Source: a virus. From it: DNA of 23,685 nt. The DNA lies in IMG/VR virus record IMGVR_UViG_3300009185_000108, positions 1 through 23,685 of that record; one strand, given 5' to 3'. The notes under the pieces are model-generated. The model worked only from the letters and a program-made list of their open reading frames with translations, had not been told where the DNA came from and made no database searches. The position numbers were made by a program, and so were the translations under genes. The stretch's first letter is position 1. The number at the start of each line of letters is the position of its first letter. This document shows, piece after piece, positions 9,901 to 15,424 of this stretch.

Positions 9901-12117
9901 GTAGGATTTTTTACTGGAACCTATTATGCAAGTACATATCCTATTGTGTTAAATGTTTGGACACATGTTGCAGTCGTGCGTTCAGGATCAATACTTACAT
10001 TTTTCATCAACGGTGTTCAAAGTGGTAGCACATACATTGGTACAGGCGCAATAAGTCCAGGCACTACCAGTGCAGTCATTGGTACAAAAGATTATGTCAT
10101 CAACGCAAATTTTAGAGCAATCAATTACATTACCAATCTGAGATTTGTCAATGGTACTGCACTATATGCACCAAACGCAGGTTCATTTACCCCACCAACT
10201 GGGCAATTGGCCAGCACACAATCAGCAAACACCAACGGCAATCCGTCGTCTGCTATCACAGGTACACAAACCAGCTTGTTATTGAATACAGTAAACGGTG
10301 CTAATTTTTTAACAGACAGTTCAACATACACCGCTACTGTTACCAACAATGGTACTGCAACCACTTCGTCTAGGAATCCTTTTGCAGGATATGTTAATCT
10401 CACGCACACTACTGCGGCTACAGTAGTACTAAACATGGCAGCACTAGGTGGATTCACTTATACTGGCAATGGCGGATTCGCTGTGGCTGAGATGACCAAC
10501 ACTAGAACGTTCAGTGTGGCCAGCACATCGGGTGGTTCAACAACCAATGCAGTTAATTTGTATTTTACTTCGGGTGCCAGTGTGGCAACTTTGACCACTG
10601 CTGGTTGGATCAACAATCTTGATTTTGGATTTACATCGTTTAATCCTGGCACAACCACTTTAAATATCAACGGTGGTTTAGTATTATCATCCAGCGGAAC
10701 TTATACAGGCCTGACTCCTTCGTTCCGTTCAGACAGTACACTTACTAGTAATGGTAAAACTGTTGCAGCTTTAGTAGTCAACGCTCCAACATTTACATTA
10801 ACAACAAATGATGCAACATCAATCACAGGAGCATTGACATTGACTGCAGGAGCATTGGTTGCTCCTTACGACATAACCAGTGGTAGCTTTGCTAGTGCTG
10901 GGCCATATTCTCGATCAATAACAGGATCGACCACAACATACACCATAACAGGTGCCGGTGCCACAGCATGGAGTTTTGCATCAACCGGAAGTGTGTTGTT
11001 AAACGGTACTAGTCAGTATCTAAGCGTGGCCAATAATGCTGCTTTTGCATTTGGCTCAGGACCGTTTACGGTTGAATGTTGGTTTTATCAAACTTCTTAC
11101 GCTGCTTCCAGCACTGGTAATAGCTTAGTAATGTTGTGGAAAGCTACTACAGGGCGAGCATTTAACTTTTATGTCAGACCCGATGGAGCATTAGAAGCAG
11201 ATTGGAATACTTCTTCAGGTATGGTTGGTGGTGCTACTAGTTTAAATACTTGGTACCATGCAGCCTTTGTTAGTGATGGTACTAATTTTTATCTATACCT
11301 TGACGGTGTACAAGTTGCTACTGCCGCAGCAGCAACAATTGTGGCTAGCACAGATCCGCTGTTTATTGGTGCCAACAACGATTCAACAAGTCCAGTTTGG
11401 CGTTTTCGAGGATATATTACTAATGTTAGATTAGCAAAAGGAGTAGCAGTTTACACTGGTAACTTTACCGTGCCAACTGCACCGTTGTTGCCAACGCAAA
11501 GTTCTAGCACAAACATAAGCGCCATCACAGGAACTCAAACTTCTTTGTTGTTGTCCACACCGTCTAACAGTTTTTTAACAGATTACTCAGTCAATAACTT
11601 TACTGTCACAAACACCGGCACAGCCACCGCCAACATTCTTTCACCGTTTGCTGTGACTTCGCCGGGTATAACATTTACCAGCTTCACCCTCAGCATGACT
11701 GCTGCTACCGCAAAAACATTTGCCGGCGGCGGTGCAACTTATCCAACACTCAATCAAGGTGGCGCAGGGGCATTGACTATATCTGGTAACAATTCATTTG
11801 GTGATTTGACTGCGACCACAAGACCCAGCACAATTACATTTACCATCTCAACAACACAGACATTCACTAACTTTACTTTGTCCGGCACAGCTGGCAATTT
11901 GGTCACAATCAACAGCAGTTCTGCAGGAACTCAAGCCACTTTGAGCAAAACCAGTGGTACTGTGAGTGTTGGTTATTTGAGCATTCGTGATTCCAATGCA
12001 ACAGGTGGCGCAAACTGGGATGCAGGAGCAACATCGAGCAATGTGAGCAACAACACAGGATGGATATTTGGTGGTTATGTGTTCACTGCTGGCGGCGACT
12101 TTTTTGCGTTCTTCTAA
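3979..12117 (+). CDS. Giant tail fibre / adhesin with beta repeats and three LamG-like domains
   Basis: This 2712-residue protein begins MANRYWRGGTGTWN, an N-terminus I associate with large structural proteins of aquatic phages. A weak AAGG at 3964-3967 is the only ribosome-binding site. The body has Thr/Gly/Ser-rich beta repeats; a marker motif (TLSTGIFSSSNTNTR-like, then AIAFG, LTHTTAATVVLSM, TTAGWFKNLDFGTTSFNPGT) recurs six times with spacings of 699, 855, 858, 969 and 1188 bp. Two LamG-like (concanavalin-A-fold) domains follow at residues about 1708-1905 and 1908-2130, shown by GDFTVEAWI, WQHLAVTR, TAYING and ISNLRVVKG. The interrupted repeat then resumes at about 2135. A third LamG-like domain (about 2337-2555) interrupts a C-terminal module ending in a TLSKTSGTVSVGYLSIRDSN segment. 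The likely role is carbohydrate or surface binding at the tail tip. No catalytic motif is visible. The gene ends 3 nt from the convergent NUDIX gene. Confidence 0.85.
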   Translation: MANRYWRGGTGTWNTTSTTNWSTSSNGPGGASVPTTNDSVIFDQAGTYSVTMTGALACFQFSVTAGTVSFITGTAPTIAISGGMSLIAGTVWSSTGTVTFNAPSFGQTITTNGTAIFGSIIINSPGGVYLGSALTTSVSQTVTLTSGFLNLSSFGFDLTTGAFISSNTNTRSIAFGTNNIVLSSVTAALQMATLTGFTYTGTGGFRATMSSVRTFTCGTTGGTSANAPNLTLVSGASVATITTGSWFNKLDYGTTTFTQAASTLNVNSITLSSTGTYTALILNLVGTGTVTYNGKTTAAVTLLAGTPTIADTVTCTTWTVNGPTFNFTSGTINPSTSFVVTSGGFTLNGGTLGAVPTFTHTAGAVTFNASYTMTVTGTYTLTAGTLTLADGVTLSTGIFSSSNTNTRAIAFGSASAGNINLTHTTAATVVLSMATVTGFTYTGPGGFTVAAMGNTRTFTFGTTGGSTSNAVNLTFTTGASIATLTTAGWFKNLNFGTTSFNPGTTTLNIAGALTLSSTGTYTTTTINPLVTATYTFNSASLGPFTVNTVGVTITMGSAGGCTILTVTQGTVDLNGQNFTCSSTATVNSGGTLSNFSTFACTTFTNNGSTISLASGAINASVSIVQSSGSFTIGAATIGATPTFTHTAGTVTFNSSQSLAVTGTYTFTAGTLTLADGVTLSTGIFSSSNTNTRAIAFGSASAGNINLTHTTATTVVLSMAIVTNFTYTGPGGFTVADMANTRTLTYGTTGGSTSNAVNLTFTTGASVATLTTAGWFKNLDFGTTSFNPGTTALNIAGNLTLSSTGTYTGLTFTPLTSATYTFNGASVGAIAFNYSGITITMGSAGGCSTLTMTAGTIDFAGYNFTCSGTATYNSTGTLSNFGTFACTTFTNNGATLSLTSGAINASTSFVQSSGSFTIGGSATLGATPLFTHTAGTVTFNSSQSLAVTGTYTFTAGTLNIDDGVTLSTGIFSSTNANTRTINFGLTTNPGYISLTHTTAATVVLSMAIVTGLTVNALGKWDGNVSYGPTQVAGGFRSETTVTKTFTCGTTGGNSTNAPCLYVTGTGGTQLPTFTTGSWFGDFSIYNLSTMTIAATTLNINSLYGQGYYVSLNTTSMGLNFVGSGFINNQGGIDNTFGILGAVTINHAGTTAMIYGICGATTVALTAGTLECRYWANGPFNGISQFALTGAVTQTGGTWYNNAVYINTCTTYTINGPTISFDSGSITATTSMVLTSGSFTFNGGTISALPLFTHTAGTLTIKNSQTVSLAATGTYTFTAGSLILEDAAVLNTGIFSSSGTGTRSITFGTTATYPAFINLTHTTAATTVLSMATATGFSCTASYNPAIGQGYSGFKSDMPATQTFVFGTTGGSISNAPNLKINGSSTPTITTASWFNILDFSASQTFTLPATSLNLNSLIPAYGYNTVVLTGLTANMRGPGFLLATGASSIGPLVINNSGTTQLVSGFFPPYYGAGTFYCTTLTITAGNFDGGVQKFTGSCTAGVLTTTGSPTLVPGSNLYDSVGVPYGYSGSVVSGSSNTWVLGDLTTSFASKDLWVGGSESYLTPSYLTCSGAVTWTGGTLTNFGSTTAYIYGDGKNSITWTCTTFTVNGSTFNHTLENGGTINPSTSFVLTAGSYTYNGGVLGAVPLFTHTAGTATFNYSYSLTTTGTYTLTAGTLTLAAGVTLATGIFSSSGAGTRAIGFGASVTSGSVAFNGVDQYLTVPSSTALTLGTGDFTVEAWINPITVAGGANQFNIITLGSLQFYVSDGTLYFYDVNVNAGGGTVVINQWQHLAVTRIGTLVTAYINGIPYIYTSSGVNFIAATTYIGNNLGGALAWGYISNLRVVKGVSVYTIAAFAPPTTALTAVTGTQLLVDVASSGAYLTDGSTNNFTLTPAGTVTYNASTPVSTGGSLYFQSASSRLTLPSSSAFDITGDFTIEAWVQSTAFTAGGQGILDTRVAAQTSAPWVFYITPAGNVGFFTGTYYASTYPIVLNVWTHVAVVRSGSILTFFINGVQSGSTYIGTGAISPGTTSAVIGTKDYVINANFRAINYITNLRFVNGTALYAPNAGSFTPPTGQLASTQSANTNGNPSSAITGTQTSLLLNTVNGANFLTDSSTYTATVTNNGTATTSSRNPFAGYVNLTHTTAATVVLNMAALGGFTYTGNGGFAVAEMTNTRTFSVASTSGGSTTNAVNLYFTSGASVATLTTAGWINNLDFGFTSFNPGTTTLNINGGLVLSSSGTYTGLTPSFRSDSTLTSNGKTVAALVVNAPTFTLTTNDATSITGALTLTAGALVAPYDITSGSFASAGPYSRSITGSTTTYTITGAGATAWSFASTGSVLLNGTSQYLSVANNAAFAFGSGPFTVECWFYQTSYAASSTGNSLVMLWKATTGRAFNFYVRPDGALEADWNTSSGMVGGATSLNTWYHAAFVSDGTNFYLYLDGVQVATAAAATIVASTDPLFIGANNDSTSPVWRFRGYITNVRLAKGVAVYTGNFTVPTAPLLPTQSSSTNISAITGTQTSLLLSTPSNSFLTDYSVNNFTVTNTGTATANILSPFAVTSPGITFTSFTLSMTAATAKTFAGGGATYPTLNQGGAGALTISGNNSFGDLTATTRPSTITFTISTTQTFTNFTLSGTAGNLVTINSSSAGTQATLSKTSGTVSVGYLSIRDSNATGGANWDAGATSSNVSNNTGWIFGGYVFTAGGDFFAFF
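5146..6858 (+). repeat. Two consecutive long coding repeats of 855 and 858 bp
   Basis: The segment starting at the GAT codon of DGVTLSTGIFSS recurs at 5146, 6001 and 6859. The first 400 or so bases of the units at 5146 and 6001 are very similar in DNA, and many differences are synonymous. More divergent copies of the marker occur at 4447, 7828 and 9016, and a copy without its front end resumes at about 10387. Confidence 0.8.
9100..10386 (+). other. Two LamG-like domains inserted in a repeat unit
   Basis: Residues about 1708-2134 of the giant fibre hold two back-to-back LamG-like domains. Each opens with a (G)SxxF/Y strand followed by YLTVPS- or LTLPSS-like residues. Each contains a TGDFT(V/I)EAW strand, a W-x-H-x-AV-x-R segment, a (Y/F)ING hairpin, an ISNLR or ITNLR strand and a TDxS ending. 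Upstream is the front half of a fibre repeat (TRAIGFG) and downstream is its back half (YVNLTHTTAATVVLNM). Confidence 0.75.
10987..11643 (+). other. Third LamG-like domain of the giant fibre
   Basis: Residues about 2337-2555 contain GSVLLNGTSQYLSVAN, FTVECWFYQ, WYHAAFVSDG, FYLYLDGVQ, ITNVRLAKG and a TDYSVNNFTVTNTGTAT end. The order matches the two earlier LamG-like domains. It lies between YTITGAGATAW and TSFTLSMTAATAKTF, which read as two halves of one C-terminal module. Confidence 0.75.
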
Positions 12118-12120
12118 ATG

Positions 12121-12543
12121 TCAGCTGCGCCGAAATGCGTTTTCAATTGATTCCAGTTTGGTCTGGATGCTTTCAAGATTCACAGTGCTCCACAGGCCCG
12201 GATGCATTGGGCGAGGCCATGTGCCTTGATCTATCCAGGCATAACCCAGATGTTCGTCATTCAGCACTGGTATAAATTCTTCATCAACCACACACACCCA
12301 GGTGTGATACTCAAACATACCATCAGCTGATGTGAATTTTTCCAGCGGTACCAGTCGTGTGTAAGCAGGAAAACTGCCTAGTTCTTCCACACATTCACGT
12401 TCCATACCGCCCAGCAATGTTTCGCCAGTTTCTATCTTGCCGCCAGGCAGGCCCCATGAACCCGGATGCTTGATATCGTTGCGTAGCAGGTACAAGTATC
12501 TTCCGGTGCCTTGACTAAGGAACCAAACCCCCACTGCTTTCAA
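12121..12543 (-). CDS. NUDIX hydrolase
   Basis: This encodes about 140 residues (MKAVGVWFL if the TTG start is used). The NUDIX box is complete at residues 35-56: G-x5-E-x7-R-E-C-x-E-E-x-G, read as GKIETGE, then RECVEELG. NUDIX enzymes hydrolyse nucleoside diphosphates linked to another group; in phages they may act on nucleotides, NAD-type cofactors or RNA caps, and the substrate cannot be told from this sequence. I place the start at TTG 12543-12541 because it overlaps the gp15 stop (TTGA), has GGAG about 9 nt upstream and begins exactly at the first beta strand of the fold. ATG at 12597 or 12690 would add 18 or 49 residues with no NUDIX similarity, encoded within gp15. The position implies translational coupling to gp15. 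The gene is convergent with the giant fibre gene, with 3 nt between the stops. Confidence 0.85.
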   Translation of the reverse strand: MKAVGVWFLSQGTGRYLYLLRNDIKHPGSWGLPGGKIETGETLLGGMERECVEELGSFPAYTRLVPLEKFTSADGMFEYHTWVCVVDEEFIPVLNDEHLGYAWIDQGTWPRPMHPGLWSTVNLESIQTKLESIENAFRRS

Positions 12544-13928
12544 AGTACCAGACTCCAGGTGCCGCCGGGGTATATTCCTTGATAACTTTTGATCCATTGT
12601 GTTCCAACCCATTGATATTGTATGCTGGTGGTGATGTTGGTAACGTACTGAATGTCTGTGTTGCCTTCTGCATTGAACACCACATGCCAATAGTTACCAC
12701 TGTACTCAATTATGTCATTGGCTTTGGCAATCAGTGGACGACCATTTTCTCCAATCCAGGCCACGGCAGGATATTCATTGTCATAAGAACCAGTGGCCTC
12801 AGTCAACAGATATCTCACACCTTCCAAATTACTGTCGTCTGGCGCAGGTGCCCAGGTCAATGGATTCACAATAGCATCAATTGGAGCTAGGGTGTTTTGT
12901 GGAGCAGTGTCAGGGTCCACATCAAACAACAAGAATCGATTGTCTGAAGGATCCAATACTATGGTTCCTATCACTTCGGATTCATCTGCTTGTACCAGGC
13001 GTATTTGACTGATACCTGGGCGCAACACACCATAAACTCCAATCACTGCTGTCCATTGTAAATTGCTGTTGGACACAATCTGAGTGGGAGTCAATGACTC
13101 ATTGCCTGGTTCTTCTGCTAGACTTTGTTGCTGTAAGCATTGTAATTTGTTGTTGATCAACACTGCTGCCCAATTGTACGGAGTAATCTGTTGTCTTGTG
13201 CCCAGCAACAGATCATTGTTTTCTATGGCATTGTGAAAATCACCATTGGCATCATACATGCTGGCAACCACACGTTCTACCACACCTAGTTTTTTAACCT
13301 TGACCGGTGAACTGATCCAGATTGGAATGCCAAATTTCAAGCTGGCAATGTCAATGGGATTTTCTGTGCCTTGGGGGATAGTCCTTGACGTCCAGGTACA
13401 ACTGTCCAGCTCTACCACACTCAAACTGGTCCAGTCAAGATAGTTGTCTGTGCTTTGTATTTCCAAACTGGGATTGAACAGGGTCAAAATTTGTTCTAAC
13501 AGTTGTAGTTTTTGATTGGTGTTGCTGGTCCAAATGTCCAGGGTAATACCCAGTCTGTAAGGCACAGGCATTAGACGTTCAATGGTAAATGCATTTCCTT
13601 GAGTGGTTTCATAAGTGTCAGTGGCACTGTCATAGGTTCGTTGTCGAATTGACACTGAATTCACATGATAGGGTTCTTGCATTCTAGGACGATCGTAGTC
13701 CAAAGATGAAATATAAAAAGTCATCAGGGGTGTGCTGGGCAAACTGCTGGCTGAGTTTTCCTGCAATATGGTCTGCACATTTCTAGTGGCATCGCCATAT
13801 CTTACTGGTACTCGTAGTAATGCAGCTTGTTCTCCGTCGCGCCCATATTGAACTTGAAAGCCAGATACCATTCTGGTAAACTGCAACAAGAAACGTCGTA
13901 TCTGTTCATCATAAAAGAAATTTTGCAT
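12540..13928 (-). CDS. 15: Tail sheath stabiliser / tail completion protein, T4 gp15-like
   Basis: This 462-residue protein corresponds to T4 gp15, which caps the top of the sheath and tube and joins the tail to the neck. The N-terminus NFFYDEQIRRFLLQFTRMVS, then LLRVPVRYGD, parallels the gp15 start (FYN..FRRY, then RVPITYAS). The segment MPVPYRLGITLDIWT, followed by LLEQILTLFNPSL, parallels SPIKMIYELSIFT and VEQILPYFQP of T4. T4 gp15 is about 272 residues, so the last 190 or so here are extra. They include Trp/Tyr-rich short strands (YPAVAWIG, YQWVGTQWIKSYQG) and are not recognised as a known domain. The gene starts 3 nt after the gp14 stop and its TGA overlaps the NUDIX start, so gp14, gp15 and NUDIX look like one transcript. 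Homology was judged from remembered T4 sequence. Confidence 0.85.
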   Translation of the reverse strand: MQNFFYDEQIRRFLLQFTRMVSGFQVQYGRDGEQAALLRVPVRYGDATRNVQTILQENSASSLPSTPLMTFYISSLDYDRPRMQEPYHVNSVSIRQRTYDSATDTYETTQGNAFTIERLMPVPYRLGITLDIWTSNTNQKLQLLEQILTLFNPSLEIQSTDNYLDWTSLSVVELDSCTWTSRTIPQGTENPIDIASLKFGIPIWISSPVKVKKLGVVERVVASMYDANGDFHNAIENNDLLLGTRQQITPYNWAAVLINNKLQCLQQQSLAEEPGNESLTPTQIVSNSNLQWTAVIGVYGVLRPGISQIRLVQADESEVIGTIVLDPSDNRFLLFDVDPDTAPQNTLAPIDAIVNPLTWAPAPDDSNLEGVRYLLTEATGSYDNEYPAVAWIGENGRPLIAKANDIIEYSGNYWHVVFNAEGNTDIQYVTNITTSIQYQWVGTQWIKSYQGIYPGGTWSLVL

Positions 13929-13931
13929 ATC

Positions 13932-15344
13932 TTAACTGGATTTTTGTCCTGGTTGTGTGAGCGGAAATGGTTTGGGTGGCAAGTTACCGCCCTCGTCACC
14001 ATTGTCAGCTCGAGGTTTGAGCATTTCACTGAGACTTTGACGACTAGGTATATTACCCATATCAGTAGTAGGCACAGTGTATGTATTGTTTACAAAGGTA
14101 CTGTGTAATATATCGTTGGCAGAACCATTGTTGAGATTGGTACGTACTGCATCTTCCAGTTTGACCCAACGAACACCATCCCACCGGAACAATCTGTTTG
14201 GTTGATAATCTAGTCTCAATGCATAATCTCCTAGCGATGGATTCAGCGGGAAAGTCACGCCAGGTGTGACTGGCAATCCGTTGGGTGCCTCATCCGAACC
14301 AGTCAAGTAACCCACTGTGTAACCAAAAGATGTTGGTGTGCCAGTTAGATAACCTTCAGTATAGCCCAGTGATTGTGGTGTCACATCCATCCCGCCTTGT
14401 GTGCCGTCCACTGTGTTATCGCTGCCAGCATACAATGTGGTAGAGTTGGCTGGTTGTAAATTTTCAGTAGGCAAAATATAAAACTTGCTGATATCATAAC
14501 CACTGAGTGGCACTTCGATATCGGCCTGTGTGAGTATGGCTTCATTGATGGCGGTATCTTTGGTTCTGGTACCTTGCAAGTCAGAGATGGTAGATGGAGT
14601 ATATTCTCTCCAATAATTGGTATTGGTAATGTCCGTGCCGGCTGGTGTATTGGCTCTGGCTTGATAATAAGTATTGCCGTAGTTGACCACGCTGCCGGTG
14701 GGGTAAAAATTACCGTTGTCCCAGATCTGTTCGCTTACCATGGGTTTGTTTGTGATAGTGTTAAATTCTTGTGAGTCTGTGAGCGGGGTGGCTTTGACTC
14801 TCCACAAGTGAGGTAACCACGTCACACTAAATCCTTCGCTGGCATAAGCAGCATCTTGGATGACATAGTATCTGGCCAGCCCTGTGGGTAAATCGGCTTT
14901 CAGTGGATGAAAATCTTTTAAATTGGGTATTTCCAAAACATCGCCATTCATCAGTTTGCGCCCGAACGTATCAATCATTTTGTTGTAGTGGAACGTGATG
15001 AATAGTGTATCGTTGTTTAGAAACAGTCCAAATTGGGTAAGATCAAAGTCAATATCTTGTGCGTTATACACACCTCGCATGACATACACATCTGGGTCAT
15101 ATTGCCGATCTCGATTTTCTAACAGCAGCAAATCTTGTATGTTCAGCGGGCTTAGTGTTTCGTAAATTGGCAAAGTAGCGTCGGCATTGCCCGAAAACGC
15201 TGAATCAGTACCACCAGTTTCGGGACCTAGATATTTGTGACAATACAAATCCAAGCCGCCAACGGTGTACATTTCTGCAATGGTGCGATCCAGGAATTGG
15301 TAATCCCTAGTTCGATTGGTACGGTACATGGAAAGTCTGGGCAT
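13932..15344 (-). CDS. 14: Neck protein, T4 gp14-like
   Basis: This 470-residue protein resembles T4 gp14, which with gp13 closes the packaged head and forms the connector for the tail. Evidence: an early AEMYTVGGLDLYCHKYLGP segment (compare the MRGVECYYVPREYV region of gp14), then FGLFLNNDTLFITFHYNKM, then a GDVLEIPNLKD strand at the place of the T4 GDLIYFP strand. It is immediately followed by gp15. T4 gp14 is about 256 residues. The extra length holds a CBM5/12-like module (about 208-248: IWDNGNFYPTGSVVNYGNTYYQA, with NYWREY at its end), a doubled SxGYTxGYLTG motif (about 326-350) and a DYALRLDY / LFRWDGVRWVKL hairpin (about 367-398). The start at 15344 has no ribosome-binding site. ATG at 15329 (MYRTNRTRDY) is the alternative. 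Confidence 0.75.
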   Translation of the reverse strand: MPRLSMYRTNRTRDYQFLDRTIAEMYTVGGLDLYCHKYLGPETGGTDSAFSGNADATLPIYETLSPLNIQDLLLLENRDRQYDPDVYVMRGVYNAQDIDFDLTQFGLFLNNDTLFITFHYNKMIDTFGRKLMNGDVLEIPNLKDFHPLKADLPTGLARYYVIQDAAYASEGFSVTWLPHLWRVKATPLTDSQEFNTITNKPMVSEQIWDNGNFYPTGSVVNYGNTYYQARANTPAGTDITNTNYWREYTPSTISDLQGTRTKDTAINEAILTQADIEVPLSGYDISKFYILPTENLQPANSTTLYAGSDNTVDGTQGGMDVTPQSLGYTEGYLTGTPTSFGYTVGYLTGSDEAPNGLPVTPGVTFPLNPSLGDYALRLDYQPNRLFRWDGVRWVKLEDAVRTNLNNGSANDILHSTFVNNTYTVPTTDMGNIPSRQSLSEMLKPRADNGDEGGNLPPKPFPLTQPGQKSS

Positions 15345-15351
15345 AGTATGT

Positions 15352-15359
15352 TATTTATG
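15352..15359 (-). promoter_or_regulatory. T4-late-type promoter element CATAAATA before gp14
   Basis: The minus strand reads CATAAATA, one base from the T4 late -10 consensus TATAAATA. Only 7 nt separate it from the ATG at 15344 and no Shine-Dalgarno sequence fits between, so the message may be leaderless. If translation starts at ATG 15329 instead, the distance is 22 nt, matching the plus-strand late elements in this window. Confidence 0.5.
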
Positions 15360-15365
15360 GGCAGG

Positions 15366-15394
15366 TTGACTGGAAATTCTGCTTCAGTTATAAT
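15366..15394 (+). promoter_or_regulatory. Sigma70-type promoter TTGACT-17-TATAAT
   Basis: The -35 hexamer TTGACT (15366-15371) and a perfect -10 TATAAT (15389-15394) are separated by 17 bp. The expected transcription start is about 15401, exactly on an in-frame ATG. The next in-frame ATG (15425) has AAAGGA 6 nt upstream, so the message would carry a 24-nt leader with a good ribosome-binding site. This is the best sigma70 promoter in the window. Confidence 0.75.
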
Positions 15395-15424
15395 TACAAC
15401 ATGACAATCACCAAAGGAAAACCC

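Noticed and set aside
4395-10670. Open frames on both strands within the giant fibre gene
   Set aside because: They have the same periodic, biased composition as the fibre repeats and no recognisable protein features or start signals.
12085-12130. Possible terminator between the giant fibre gene and the NUDIX gene
   Set aside because: There is a GC-rich stretch followed by TTTTTT at the end of the fibre gene, but no convincing stem precedes it and only 3 nt separate the stops.
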